DNA from: Chloroflexota bacterium
Lineage (GTDB): Bacteria; Chloroflexota; Anaerolineae; UBA4142
DNA: 64,000 nt
Assembly: GCA_016219275.1 (NCBI GenBank)
Contig: JACRBM010000105.1
Location: 1 to 64,000 of the forward strand
Direction: 5' to 3'
Part shown: positions 45,250 to 54,201 of the stretch, piece after piece
Layout of the letters: each line of letters opens with the position of its first letter
How positions within the stretch are numbered: position 1 is the first letter of the stretch
Made by a program: the position numbers and the translations under genes
The notes under the pieces: model-generated
The model's database searches: none
Told to the model about the DNA's origin: nothing
The model's input: the letters and a program-made list of their open reading frames with translations, nothing else

Positions 45250-47748
45250 ATGCCCTTCGAAGCTTATTGCGTCAAATGTAAAACCAAGCGCGAAATGCAA
45301 AACGCGCAACCGCTGTTCAACGCACGCGGCGCGGCGTACACTAAAGGCGTCTGTCCCGTCTGCGGTACGAACATCATGCGACTCGGCAACACCGAGGCGC
45401 ACTCGGCGTTGGATCGCGACGCGATGATCGCGGAAGCGAAGGCAAAGAGCGAATTGCGAATAGCGGATAGTAAATCGCAAATGGCAGATAGCAAATTACA
45501 GGTCGCGAAAAAGCGATCTGCTATTCGCCAGTCGCCATCCGCCACCGGCAAGCTCGTCATCGTCGAATCGCCTGCCAAAGCGCGCACCGTCGGCAAGTTT
45601 CTCGGCGGTGGGTATCGCGTGCGCGCGTCCATCGGGCACATTCGCGACTTGCCGCAAAAGCAAATGGGCGTGGACATCGAACACGATTTTCGTCCGCATT
45701 ACGTCATCACGCCGAAGAAGAAAGACGTAGTTAAGGAACTAAGGGAACTCGCGGGAAATGCGTCCGAAGTTTTTCTCGCGACGGACCCCGACCGCGAGGG
45801 CGAAGCGATTTCGTGGCATCTCGCCGCCGCGCTCGACCACGCGCTCGATGGCAAGCCGGTGCATCGCGTCGAGTTCCACGAAATCACGCGCGACGCGATT
45901 GACCACGCGTTTGCCCATCCGCGCACGATCAATCAGCCGCTCGTGGACGCGCAACAAGCGCGCCGCGTGTTGGATCGCATCGTCGGGTACACGATTTCAC
46001 CGTTACTCCGCAAAAAAATCAACACGAAAAATTTGAGCGCGGGGCGCGTCCAATCCGTCGCCGTGCGGCTCGTCGTTGAACGCGAGCGCGAGATTCAAGC
46101 GTTCGTGTCAGTCGAGTACTGGAGCATCGAAGCCGAGTTGGCGAAACAGTCAACCGTCCAACTATCCAACGACCAAACTTTCCGCGCGAAACTAATCAAG
46201 GTTGGCGATAAAGATTTCGAGTGCCACACCGGTGACGACGCACTCAAGTTAAAAGAGATTCTCGAGCAGTGCGCGTATCGTGTGCTCGATGTGCGGCGCA
46301 AGGACGAACGTCGCAATCCGACGCCGCCGTTCATCACTTCGACACTTCAACAAGAGGCATCACGTAAACTGGGTTTCAACGCCAAGCGCACGATGGCAAC
46401 CGCGCAACGTTTGTACGAAGGCGTCAACGTCGGCGAAGGCAGCGTCGGCTTGATTACGTACATGCGGACGGATTCGACGAACATTGCGGAGAGCGCGGGC
46501 AAAGAAGCGTGGGCGTACATCAAGGAAAAATTCGGCGACGCGTACTTGCCGCCGACGCCGCGCATCTATAAGAAAAAAGTCGCGGGCGCGCAAGAAGCGC
46601 ACGAAGCGATTCGTCCGACGAGCGCGTTCCGCGAGCCGAACGCGATCAAGGAATTTCTCGAACTTGATCAATTCAAACTGTACGACCTGATCTGGAAGCG
46701 TTTCATCGCGTCGCAAATGGCAAGCGCGATTTTCGATACGACCGCGGTGGACATTGGGGCAAGCCAAAACGCGAATAGTAAATTGCCAATGGCAGATGGC
46801 AAAACCGAATCTCCGATTGTAAACCATCAGCCATTCGCCAATCGCGGTCAGCCAGATTTTCTCTTCCGCGCCAACGGCTCGATTCTCAAGTTCCCCGGTT
46901 TCCTCGCGGTCTATCGCGAAGGCAAGGACGACGCGAATGACGAGGATGAAACGAATCGCAAACTGCCGCCGCTTGAACGCGACGAGCCGCTCGATTTGCT
47001 CGGCATTTTTCCTGAGCAACATTTCACCGAGCCGCCGCCGCGTTTCACCGAAGCGACGCTCATCAAGGCGCTCGAAGCGAATGGCATCGGTCGTCCGTCC
47101 ACCTACGCGCCGATTCTCTCGACGATTCAGGAACGCGGTTACGTTGATCGAATGCCGGACCGCAAACTCAAGCCAACCGACCTGGGTTTCATCGTCAACG
47201 ATTTGCTCGTCAAACACTTTCCAAACGAGGTGGACGTACAGTTCACCGCGCAGATGGAAGAACGTTTCGACAAAATCGCGGATGGCGAAGCGAACTGGGT
47301 GCAAGTTCTGCGCGATTTCTACGCGCCGTTCAAAGCGACGCTCGACCGCGCGGCAAATGAGATGCCGAATGTCGCGTTGCCGGTCGAAACGACGAACGAG
47401 GTGTGCGACAAGTGCGGCGCGCCGATGGTCGTCAAGCGCGGACGCTTTGGCAAATTTCTGGCGTGCTCGCGCTTTCCCGAATGTAAAGGCACGCGCAATC
47501 TTTCGGCGGGCGGTGGCAGCGCGAACACCGGCGTGCAATGTCCCGAATGCAAACAGGGACAAATCGTCGAAAAGAAATCGAAAAAGGGTCGCGTGTTTTA
47601 TTCGTGCAATCGCTATCCCGATTGCAAGTTCGCACTGTGGGACATGCCCGCGCCCACGCCCTGCCCGCGTTGTGGTAGTCTGATGACGCTGAAAGGCAAG
47701 AACACCGTCAAATGTACGAAATGCGATTACATTGGTCAAGCAACGTAG
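45250..47748 (+). CDS. topA: DNA topoisomerase I with N-terminal zinc-ribbon and three in-frame repeats
   Basis: 832 residues; type IA enzyme relaxing negative supercoils. Residues 1-43 are a DUF5679-like zinc ribbon (Y-C-V-K-C-K then C-P-V-C-G-T-N). The TOPRIM begins at about 100 (L-V-I-V-E-S-P-A-K-A, T-D-P-D-R-E-G-E). The catalytic Tyr is in T-Y-M-R-T-D-S-T (Tyr404) and Leu-Ser-Ala-Gly-Arg-Val-Gln-Ser lies upstream. The C-terminus has three 4-Cys ribbons (about 718-832). Three repeat-encoded insertions are in frame: about residues 69-97 (linker), 298-310 and 506-535. Apart from these the fold is intact. Confidence 0.92.
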   Translation: MPFEAYCVKCKTKREMQNAQPLFNARGAAYTKGVCPVCGTNIMRLGNTEAHSALDRDAMIAEAKAKSELRIADSKSQMADSKLQVAKKRSAIRQSPSATGKLVIVESPAKARTVGKFLGGGYRVRASIGHIRDLPQKQMGVDIEHDFRPHYVITPKKKDVVKELRELAGNASEVFLATDPDREGEAISWHLAAALDHALDGKPVHRVEFHEITRDAIDHAFAHPRTINQPLVDAQQARRVLDRIVGYTISPLLRKKINTKNLSAGRVQSVAVRLVVEREREIQAFVSVEYWSIEAELAKQSTVQLSNDQTFRAKLIKVGDKDFECHTGDDALKLKEILEQCAYRVLDVRRKDERRNPTPPFITSTLQQEASRKLGFNAKRTMATAQRLYEGVNVGEGSVGLITYMRTDSTNIAESAGKEAWAYIKEKFGDAYLPPTPRIYKKKVAGAQEAHEAIRPTSAFREPNAIKEFLELDQFKLYDLIWKRFIASQMASAIFDTTAVDIGASQNANSKLPMADGKTESPIVNHQPFANRGQPDFLFRANGSILKFPGFLAVYREGKDDANDEDETNRKLPPLERDEPLDLLGIFPEQHFTEPPPRFTEATLIKALEANGIGRPSTYAPILSTIQERGYVDRMPDRKLKPTDLGFIVNDLLVKHFPNEVDVQFTAQMEERFDKIADGEANWVQVLRDFYAPFKATLDRAANEMPNVALPVETTNEVCDKCGAPMVVKRGRFGKFLACSRFPECKGTRNLSAGGGSANTGVQCPECKQGQIVEKKSKKGRVFYSCNRYPDCKFALWDMPAPTPCPRCGSLMTLKGKNTVKCTKCDYIGQAT
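45455..45540. repeat. In-frame repeat 1 in topA (GCGAATAGCGGATAGTAAATC family)
   Basis: Tandem GAATAGCG, GGCAGATAGCAAAT and CTGCTATTCGCC-type words (a palindrome), translated as R-I-A-D-S-K-S-Q-M-A-D-S-K and A-I-R-Q-S-P-S-A. It forms the linker between zinc ribbon and TOPRIM. Confidence 0.85.
46144..46182. repeat. In-frame repeat 2 in topA (CCAACTATCCAAC family)
   Basis: CAACCGTCCAACTATCCAACG: same family as 2234-2284 and 23890-23938. Translated as T-V-Q-L-S-N-D-Q-T. Confidence 0.65.
46765..46860. repeat. In-frame repeat 3 in topA (AATAGTAAATTGCC / CATCAGCC family)
   Basis: GCGAATAGTAAATTGCC, GGCAGATGGCAAA and CATCAGCCATTCGCC, matching the intergenic repeat at 43038-43145. Encodes S-K-L-P-M-A-D-G-K and V-N-H-Q-P-F-A-N. 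Confidence 0.85.
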
Positions 47749-47828
47749 GGCAAGTTTCTAACTCGCTAAAACCAGGATGCAGTCGAGCATCCGCGCGAGA
47801 TGACGTTGACGGGGCTGAATGAATAAAG

Positions 47829-47875
47829 AAAAGACCCGAAGGGTTCGCTTGCGCGAAAACCCTTCGGGTCTTGTA
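47829..47875. terminator. AGACCCGAAGGGTT hairpin, copy 3
   Basis: AAGACCCGAAGGGTT (47831-47845) / AACCCTTCGGGTCTT (47858-47872), perfect 15-bp arms. Lies between convergent topA and the restriction gene and can serve both. The palindromic GTAGGGCAAGTTTCTAACT piece at 47745-47765 precedes it. Confidence 0.85.
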
Positions 47876-47889
47876 TATTATGGTTGTAT

Positions 47890-48387
47890 TTATTTCTTGG
47901 ATTCCAATTTGCTCCCAGCCAATAGCCCTTTCTCACGAATCATCTTTTCCGAAATCCCCGATTTCACTTGTATCCCTTTGTAACTCCAATTCGTGAGAAC
48001 AGTTCTGGCTTCCTTGGGAACGACGATAGCGTCTACTGGATGACCACGGCGCGTTTTTGGGTTGTAATTCCAAACGAGAATCACTATTCGGTACGGGAGG
48101 ACGCCGGTTTGAGCCTCCTGTTCAGTTAGCGGGGCGACTGTAAATGTCTTGGTTGTCCGATCTAATCGCACACTCTTAACATCGAAATTTAGCGGCTCGC
48201 CGTAATCGGGAGTCCTACTGTCATTGCGCTGGAAATCGAAACCTTTGGCGCGGCAAAACTCTTCAACATCTTTCTCCCACAACTTGCTGTTGCCCTGACG
48301 CTCTTGTGGATTTCTGATCCGGATCGAACGCCCTGATCGAAGATAGTCCAGGATTAAGGTCTTGATTTCCTCCAGCGAAAGTTCCAT
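47890..48387 (-). CDS. Probable restriction endonuclease (PD-(D/E)xK-like)
   Basis: 165 residues, family not firmly recognised. The segment T-P-D-Y-G-E-P-L-N-F-D-V-K-S gives Pro60-Asp61 and Asp69-Val-Lys71, a fit to the PD-(D/E)xK nuclease core. It lies directly downstream of a methyltransferase on the same strand and overlaps its end by 125 bases in another frame. GAGGAGA precedes the ATG. Function is inferred from motif and position; other roles remain possible. Confidence 0.6.
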   Translation of the reverse strand: MELSLEEIKTLILDYLRSGRSIRIRNPQERQGNSKLWEKDVEEFCRAKGFDFQRNDSRTPDYGEPLNFDVKSVRLDRTTKTFTVAPLTEQEAQTGVLPYRIVILVWNYNPKTRRGHPVDAIVVPKEARTVLTNWSYKGIQVKSGISEKMIREKGLLAGSKLESKK

Positions 48388-50962
48388 GATTCTCCTCGTC
48401 GTCAGATTTGATGTTACTGCGCGTGCGTGTTTTGGTCCATCGAAACAAGACCGCTTTTTCTAGCGAAGTTGCGAGTTGGATCTGAGTTGCATCAATTGTG
48501 TCTATTGGGTACCCAAGAATTTGCAAGAACACACGATCAAGCTCATTCATCAGTTGTTTGGCTTGTTCTGAGCGACGATCCCGTACACTAATGATACGAT
48601 CAAACAACTGGAGCAAACCCTGCTTGACGGTTGGGCTGATTGGTCCAAAATCCGGGCAAGGCAAATCCTGGAGATGGTTGACCTGAATCTTGAGCATGAA
48701 ACTTCCATCGTATCGCGCCCGGTGCAATGCGTATCCCTCTAAAAGAAACCGCGCGAGACGACTACACAAAAACAGGTAAACCAGTTTGGTGGTTTCTTCG
48801 TCCGAACATTCGTCAATCGTTTGGAACTGATCGGTAGCGTAAACCCTTGCGCTATTCCAGAAAACTCCGATCTCGGTGTCCACGATGCACTGCACCGCGA
48901 TTGCCGGTGGCTTGCTCAGAGATAGCGTGTACCATTCTGGGCGATGACCTTGATTCGACAAACGGTCCACCGGACGATCACATGGATTATGATGTTTGCG
49001 ACACTCTGGGCACTGGGCGCACATTCCTCGATGTGGATAAAGTTCAGGATGCTGTTTGTGTTCCTCCACTGCACGCGCTTGGCATTGCGGGCAAGCGTAA
49101 GCGACTCCGTGCTGATGGATGTACTTAGCAACTCCCTTTAGTCGGTTCGTCGAAAAACCGCGCTCGACTTGGGCAATTTTTTCGCGCAGGTTCAATAAAC
49201 GGTACTGCGTCGTAGACGGCAACACACATCCACGCACATCGCGCGAATTCCGTACAACCTTGATGAAAATATTTGCCGACTCTTCACGCGCTACTTGCGG
49301 AAACAAATCCGAATCAATCCGTAGTAAAAAGAACTCGTTGTCGCCCGATTTGATACCCATCCGCGCGATAGAATAATCACTGATCTTTTTGGGACAACGG
49401 CGTTCTATCTCAGAACGCAGTGGGTCTTGAAAAAGCGTCTGTGTCCAATTGGCGGAACGCGCCAGTTCATCACGATCTATAACATGCCCGTGCTCATCGG
49501 ACAACGGTTCATTCCAGACGGTCAAATCTTGGAACCGCAAGGGTGTTAGCGGTGTCCGCCGCACAAGCGAAAGAATGACAGTATTGGCTTTAACCTTTAG
49601 ACCCTGTTGCGTAAATGGATGGTCATGCAAGGTGTAGAGATGGCGCAATTCGACTTGTTGCGTTAGGAACCGGCGAATCGGTTTGCCATAGCGGGTGTCA
49701 AAAAAATTGCGGGAGGTAATGTACGCTAAAACTCCATTCGGGCGAAGCAGATCAGCGCCTTGCAAAATGAAAAAGTTACTTAGATCCGAAGTGGTGCGCA
49801 ATTCATACTCTGGATGCCGCTTGTTCCAGTTTTCGATGAACGCGCGTTTTTCCGTAACATGATTGCGCTGGCTTAACGCGATAAAGGGCGGATTGCCAAC
49901 GCAAATATCGAAACCGCCACGCGCCGTAAGAAATGCCTGGAGTGGATCGGCGGATTCCTCGACCAAAAAAGTGCTCTGCGTAGTGTGAGTGGATTGCTTC
50001 AATGCAACAAGCGCATCGCCGTGAACGAGATTGGGCAATGCCGGCAAGTTCTCCGAAGCGACGATCCCAATCAATTCCAGACTCGCCAACCACAATCGCA
50101 TTTTGGCGATGTGAATGGCGGTCGGCATAATGTCCACGCCATAAAGATTGTGGCTGAGAATGTGTCGGACCAATGTCGTGTGTTCTGTTGGCGAAGTGGA
50201 AAGCGAGGAGCGGCAGAATAGTCTCAAGCGGTGGAGCGCCTGCAGCGCCGCGACGAGAAATGCGCCCCCGCCCATACTCAAATCAACCAAACGAATCTCT
50301 TCGAGGACATGTTCAAGCCATTGTTGTATTTCTCGCGCGTGATGATTGTCGAGAGGTGTACCCGTTTCCCATACGTGCAAAACGGAGCGCAAATGCTCGG
50401 AATGATCAAATTGGTTCTGATACTTTACTTCCAGCCATTCTTCCAACGCGTGGGTCACAATTGAATAGGCAAGTGCGTCCGCCGTGAAATAAGAACCGGT
50501 TTTGCGGTTATCAATCCAACGTTCGTAAATGTAACCCAGCACCCAACTTTTTACTACCGGCTTGGAGTCCGTTGCGGAATGTGAATTATCTGGTAGAAGC
50601 GAAAAACGGTAGCGCGGCATTATCTCACTAGCCAGTTCAGCAATGCCTTCACGTTTGATAGAACGTGGATTAAGCAATGAACCCAGAGTCAGTTGGTCAT
50701 TTAGAAAATCCAGTGGTGAAGAATCGGGAACAGAATTTGTAAGCGATTCGAATGGAAATCCTGTCTTGCCGAAAAACCCTGCCTCATCCAAAAAACGCAC
50801 GAACAGAATTCGGCAGATCAAACCTGCTTCGGTTTGTGCGGCTTGAGCTGAATCGGACCCAAGCAACCTACCCCGCAGAGTCCAAATCGTTTTGAATAAC
50901 TCCATTGAGGCGTCCGGCTTGGGCGCAGAATTGACGTAGGTTTGACCAACTAGATTATTCAT
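48263..50962 (-). CDS. Type II/IIG-like DNA adenine methyltransferase
   Basis: 899 residues. Motifs in order: T-G-S-Y-F-T (155-160), SAM motif I D-L-S-M-G-G-G-A-F (227-235), then the catalytic N-P-P-F (357-360) of gamma-class N6-adenine methylases. A Cys-rich segment further on (C-P-Q-C, C-A-Q-C-P-E-C) may bind zinc within the target-recognition region. No nuclease motif is visible at the N-terminus, so cleavage probably lies in the next gene. The ATG at 50962 is chosen over an upstream ATG at 51001 because it sits just below a promoter (TATACT), giving a leaderless message. Codon use is less GC-rich than its neighbours, hinting at transfer. Confidence 0.85.
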   Translation of the reverse strand: MNNLVGQTYVNSAPKPDASMELFKTIWTLRGRLLGSDSAQAAQTEAGLICRILFVRFLDEAGFFGKTGFPFESLTNSVPDSSPLDFLNDQLTLGSLLNPRSIKREGIAELASEIMPRYRFSLLPDNSHSATDSKPVVKSWVLGYIYERWIDNRKTGSYFTADALAYSIVTHALEEWLEVKYQNQFDHSEHLRSVLHVWETGTPLDNHHAREIQQWLEHVLEEIRLVDLSMGGGAFLVAALQALHRLRLFCRSSLSTSPTEHTTLVRHILSHNLYGVDIMPTAIHIAKMRLWLASLELIGIVASENLPALPNLVHGDALVALKQSTHTTQSTFLVEESADPLQAFLTARGGFDICVGNPPFIALSQRNHVTEKRAFIENWNKRHPEYELRTTSDLSNFFILQGADLLRPNGVLAYITSRNFFDTRYGKPIRRFLTQQVELRHLYTLHDHPFTQQGLKVKANTVILSLVRRTPLTPLRFQDLTVWNEPLSDEHGHVIDRDELARSANWTQTLFQDPLRSEIERRCPKKISDYSIARMGIKSGDNEFFLLRIDSDLFPQVAREESANIFIKVVRNSRDVRGCVLPSTTQYRLLNLREKIAQVERGFSTNRLKGVAKYIHQHGVAYACPQCQARAVEEHKQHPELYPHRGMCAQCPECRKHHNPCDRPVDRLSNQGHRPEWYTLSLSKPPAIAVQCIVDTEIGVFWNSARVYATDQFQTIDECSDEETTKLVYLFLCSRLARFLLEGYALHRARYDGSFMLKIQVNHLQDLPCPDFGPISPTVKQGLLQLFDRIISVRDRRSEQAKQLMNELDRVFLQILGYPIDTIDATQIQLATSLEKAVLFRWTKTRTRSNIKSDDEENHGTFAGGNQDLNPGLSSIRAFDPDQKSTRASGQQQVVGERC

Positions 50963-50972
50963 ATCACGCGCG

Positions 50973-51001
50973 AGTATAGCATACGCAAAACTCTTTGGCA
51001 A
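50973..51001 (-). promoter_or_regulatory. Promoter of the restriction-modification pair
   Basis: Minus-strand TTGCCA (50996-51001) and TATACT (50973-50978), 17-base spacer. The -10 box is about 10 bases from ATG 50962, so the leader is only a few bases. Confidence 0.7.
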
Positions 51002-51015
51002 TCATAGTTATCGCA

Positions 51016-51507
51016 CTATTCCCTCACCAACTCCAACTTGCCGCCGCAGTTTGAACATTTCTGCAACGATTGTTTCACCGGAAAAGTCGAGCCGCAGTAC
51101 GCGCACTTGCGAACCATCTTGTGTTCCTTCAATCCTGGGAATACGAAAACGGTTCGCTCGCCGCGCGGTTCGCGGCGACACTGTCCCTTGCTCATCAACT
51201 CGTCGAGCGCGGCTTGCGCGGCGGACGCTGGCACGTCGAACGCGGACATGACTTGCGCGAGCGCGAGTTCGCCATCGTTCTGCGCGGCGAGATCCGTGAT
51301 GCTTGCGGACAGCGCGGCGGGCTGAACGCTCGCCCACTTGCGGTACGCCCACGCGCTCCATCCCGCGCCGCCCAAGCCAAGCGCGAGCAACACCAGCGCG
51401 AGCCACATTCGCTCCGGCACTGCCATCGCCGCGCAGAGGAACAGTACGCCAAACGCGAGCACCAAGACCGAAACTGCGAACACGCCAAAATAAATTACGC
51501 GATTCAT
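51016..51507 (-). CDS. Two-helix membrane protein with winged-helix-like segment and zinc ribbon
   Basis: 163 residues. Two hydrophobic helices near the N-terminus (F-G-V-F-A-V-S-V-L-V-L-A-F-G-V-L-F-L and W-L-A-L-V-L-L-A-L-G-L-G-G-A). A middle region with V-P-A-S-A-A-Q-A-A-L-D-E-L-M looks like a small winged helix. The tail C-A-Y-C-G-S...C-S-N-C-G is a zinc ribbon. The ATG at 51507 overlaps the upstream stop (ATGA). Last gene of the CHSA/radical-SAM cassette. Confidence 0.75.
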   Translation of the reverse strand: MNRVIYFGVFAVSVLVLAFGVLFLCAAMAVPERMWLALVLLALGLGGAGWSAWAYRKWASVQPAALSASITDLAAQNDGELALAQVMSAFDVPASAAQAALDELMSKGQCRREPRGERTVFVFPGLKEHKMVRKCAYCGSTFPVKQSLQKCSNCGGKLELVRE

Positions 51508-52658
51508 CGGTGGCTCCATTTTGACATTGCGCTTTTCAATGCACCGTCGAGCGCGTCGAAATAACTCTTGATCTGCGGCGCGGTGAGTCGCGCGTCGAGA
51601 AACGGTTGTACCTGCTTGACGAAATCCTTGGGATGCTCGTGGTACACTTTTTCATCGCGCGCGACGAGCGCGAGCTCATCCCAGGTTTTACCAAATTCAT
51701 TGATAGTGTCCGGCACATTGATATTGAGCGGCGCGAGAAATTGGTCGTGCCGATTCTGTTCGTCCATCAGCGTCTTGACGCTTTTGCTAAATCGCCCCAA
51801 CCCATCGTCCACGCTTTTGACCACGCCGAGAATGCCGGCAATCGCGCCGAGCGCGGTTTGGTAATCGTCCGTCGCGTGGTTGAGCGCGACCATCGGTTTG
51901 AGCGCGGCATTCTCGGTCGGCGTCTTCAAGTTATCGAACACGAACGTGATCGCGCGTTGGCGCGCGAGCGTACCCGTATTCTGCGCGAGGAAATCGCGTT
52001 CCTGCCGAAGCGTTGCGACGCGCGTAGTTGCTTTTTGCCATTCCTCGCGCCAGCCACTCGTGTTCTTGTCCACCATCGCGCCCAGGTCTTGCCAATCTTT
52101 CCGCACCTTTGCCAACTGCTTTTCGATTTCTTCTAAACGACCCACCGCGCGAAATCGTTCGCGGTCAATCGCGTGAATCTTCCACGCGTTGAAGATAAAT
52201 CCCAGCCCGTGCCCGAGTGTGCTCACCTGCGCGTTCAATTGATCGAGCGTACTTTTCCAACGTGCGCGATCGGTCTTGAGTTTTTCTTCCTGCTCGTTCG
52301 ATTTGGGATTCAGCGCGCGCAAATCGGCTTGCTCTTTGCGTGCCTTGGCGATCAAGCCGTCCGCCAACTGAACTCCCTGCGTGATTTGCTTGTCGAGTTC
52401 GGCGATGCGCTCGGCGATCCATTGCTGTTCAATCGGCACGCGCGCATCAACCGGCTCGCGCAGCGAGGCGTCGAGCGTTGCCAGATCGAGTTGCGCCACG
52501 AGCGCGTTGAGCGTCTTGTCGTGATCTGTTTTGAATCGCGTGTACGCGCCTTGATAATCTATTTGAATCTCTTCAACTTCGCGATACGCGTTCGCAATGC
52601 GCTTGCGTTCCTTCTCCAAGAAATCGTGGAACGCGGGCGTGGTGTACGCTGGACTCAT
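51504..52658 (-). CDS. Coiled-coil protein of the CHSA/radical-SAM cassette
   Basis: 384 residues, soluble, no known domain recognised. Long charged helical stretches (R-I-A-N-A-Y-R-E-V-E-E-I, R-L-E-E-I-E-K-Q-L-A-K-V-R-K-D, R-V-A-T-L-R-Q-E-R-D) suggest an extended coiled coil of the SMC or toxin-chaperone type. The ATG overlaps the radical-SAM stop (ATGA) and follows GGGAG, so it is co-translated with it. It may be a scaffold for the modifying enzyme. The large N-terminal reading frame continuing upstream is a shadow. Confidence 0.7.
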   Translation of the reverse strand: MSPAYTTPAFHDFLEKERKRIANAYREVEEIQIDYQGAYTRFKTDHDKTLNALVAQLDLATLDASLREPVDARVPIEQQWIAERIAELDKQITQGVQLADGLIAKARKEQADLRALNPKSNEQEEKLKTDRARWKSTLDQLNAQVSTLGHGLGFIFNAWKIHAIDRERFRAVGRLEEIEKQLAKVRKDWQDLGAMVDKNTSGWREEWQKATTRVATLRQERDFLAQNTGTLARQRAITFVFDNLKTPTENAALKPMVALNHATDDYQTALGAIAGILGVVKSVDDGLGRFSKSVKTLMDEQNRHDQFLAPLNINVPDTINEFGKTWDELALVARDEKVYHEHPKDFVKQVQPFLDARLTAPQIKSYFDALDGALKSAMSKWSHR

Positions 52659-54175
52659 GACACTCCCATTCCTTTCACTTGACCGATCCAACGGCGCTTG
52701 GCTTGCCAGATCGCATTTTCCCACGCGGGCGCGCGACGCGGTGTCGCATTTTCGATTTCCGCAAAACTGCCCACCTCGTCCCAGTAGAGCGGACACGCGC
52801 CGCAACACAAATTCGCCATTTCGCACCCGCGACAGTCGGGCGGCAGAAATTCTTTGCGCCGCCAATATCTCGCCGTGCGCGTCTGCCAAATCGCGTCGAA
52901 ATCGTCGCGCAGTAAATTGCCGATGCCTTGCTCGAAACTGGAGCACGGCAGAACATCGCCCGCCGGGTTGATCGAGAGCAGACCGTCCGCCGCCGCGCAC
53001 GATTGCGAACCCAGCCCATGTTGCGCGGGATTGAACAAACAGTACGGCACCGGCGAGTACCACACGAATCGCAGTCCGCGCGTTTCGGAGTGCTTTTTCA
53101 ACTCGAGGACGAGTTGTCCAATATCACGGTAGCCGATTTCCAAATTCGAAATTCTAAATTCGTGATTCGACCGAGCATCCGAATCTTGAATGTCGAATTT
53201 CGAATTTTGAAATCCGCCTTCCGCCTTCGGTAGTGCATCCGAATTTTTAATTTTGAATTCCGAATTCTTCCTTGCCACCGCGTTCCCCGTCCGAATCACC
53301 ATGTTCATCGAAAGATATTCCTGACCCAGGGCGGCGAGAAAATCAATCAAGCCGCGCAGGTGATCGCGATTGTGCTGATTGATCGTCGTGTTCGTGTGGG
53401 TGTGAATCCCCGCCGCTTTTAAATTGCGAATGCCCTGCACGGTTTGCGTGTACGCGCGGGGATTAGCGACGATGCGATTGTGCACCGCTTCGTCCGCCGC
53501 TTCGAGACTCACCTGTGCCGAGTCGAGTCCCGCGCGTTTCAACTCGGCGACGAATTCGGCGTTCGCGCAGCGCGTCCCGTTTGTGATGAGATTGACGCGC
53601 ATCTGTTTCGATTTCGCGTACGCGATGAGATCCGGCAAATCGCGATGCAAGGTCGGCTCGCCGCCGGTAAACGAAATCGTCGGTACCTTGGCTTGCGTCA
53701 CGATCTTGTCAATGATGCGCTTGATTTCATCCGTCGTCATTTCCGGCAAGTCGTGCGCGCGGTCGGGCGCGCTCGCGTAACAAAACGTGCAGCGATTGTT
53801 ACACCGATACGTCAACGCGATTTCGGACAGCACCGGAAATTTGATCGCGTGCGAGCCAAAGGGTGTACGTCGCACTGCCGCACCGCGCGTCGGTTTGTTC
53901 TGCAACATCCAACGCAAACTGTCGAGCAGTTTGTCGAGATCGTTTTCGATTTGCTCAAGTGGCGCGTGATAACGCGCGGCGATCTCGCGCACGACCGCGT
54001 CCGCATCCACGCGCTCGCGCGTGTAAAGCGCGTGCAACATTTCCGTTGCGGTCGCGTTGAGATGGTACGTTTTGTTCGGGCGCAAAATCAGCAGGCGATC
54101 TTCGGGACGAATAAAAATATACTCGCGCGTACTCGCGATAAAATGTTCCGCAAATTGTGAAAGCCGTTCGTTCAT
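52655..54175 (-). CDS. Radical SAM/SPASM enzyme with N-terminal PqqD-like domain
   Basis: 506 residues. Residues 1 to about 100 resemble PqqD/RRE peptide-recognition domains (R-P-N-K-T-Y-H-L-N-A-T-A-T-E-M-L). The radical-SAM cluster is C-N-N-R-C-T-F-C (Cys125, Cys129, Cys132), followed by S-F-T-G-G-E-P-T. The C-terminal SPASM region has several cysteines (C-A-A-A-D..., C-S-S-F, C-R-G-C-E-M-A-N-L-C-C-G-A-C-P) for two more Fe-S clusters. Residues about 304-348 are an in-frame repeat insertion. Enzymes of this type install thioether or C-C crosslinks in peptides; the likely substrate is the Cys/His tail encoded 26 bases upstream. Confidence 0.88.
   Translation of the reverse strand: MNERLSQFAEHFIASTREYIFIRPEDRLLILRPNKTYHLNATATEMLHALYTRERVDADAVVREIAARYHAPLEQIENDLDKLLDSLRWMLQNKPTRGAAVRRTPFGSHAIKFPVLSEIALTYRCNNRCTFCYASAPDRAHDLPEMTTDEIKRIIDKIVTQAKVPTISFTGGEPTLHRDLPDLIAYAKSKQMRVNLITNGTRCANAEFVAELKRAGLDSAQVSLEAADEAVHNRIVANPRAYTQTVQGIRNLKAAGIHTHTNTTINQHNRDHLRGLIDFLAALGQEYLSMNMVIRTGNAVARKNSEFKIKNSDALPKAEGGFQNSKFDIQDSDARSNHEFRISNLEIGYRDIGQLVLELKKHSETRGLRFVWYSPVPYCLFNPAQHGLGSQSCAAADGLLSINPAGDVLPCSSFEQGIGNLLRDDFDAIWQTRTARYWRRKEFLPPDCRGCEMANLCCGACPLYWDEVGSFAEIENATPRRAPAWENAIWQAKRRWIGQVKGMGVS
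53130..53265. repeat. In-frame repeat inside the radical SAM gene (AATTCGAAATTC family)
   Basis: Multiple AAATTCGAAATTCTAAATTCG and AATTTTTAATTTTG words (split) separated by GCATCCGAAT, encoding repeated (N/S)-(S/F)-(E/K)-F-(K/R)-I peptides. Much more AT-rich than the gene. It lies between the SAM barrel and the SPASM part. Confidence 0.85.
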
Positions 54176-54201
54176 CGTTTTATTTTCTAGCGGGTGGGGG
54201 T

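Noticed and set aside
45722-45750. AAGGAACTAAGGGAACT stretch in topA as a fourth inserted repeat
   Set aside because: It encodes K-E-L-R-E-L at a position where topoisomerase I normally has a similar helix, so similarity to the repeat words may be chance.
52659-53063. Upstream extension of the coiled-coil protein frame
   Set aside because: It overlaps the radical SAM gene out of frame; the ATG at 52658 has its own SD and an ATGA overlap.
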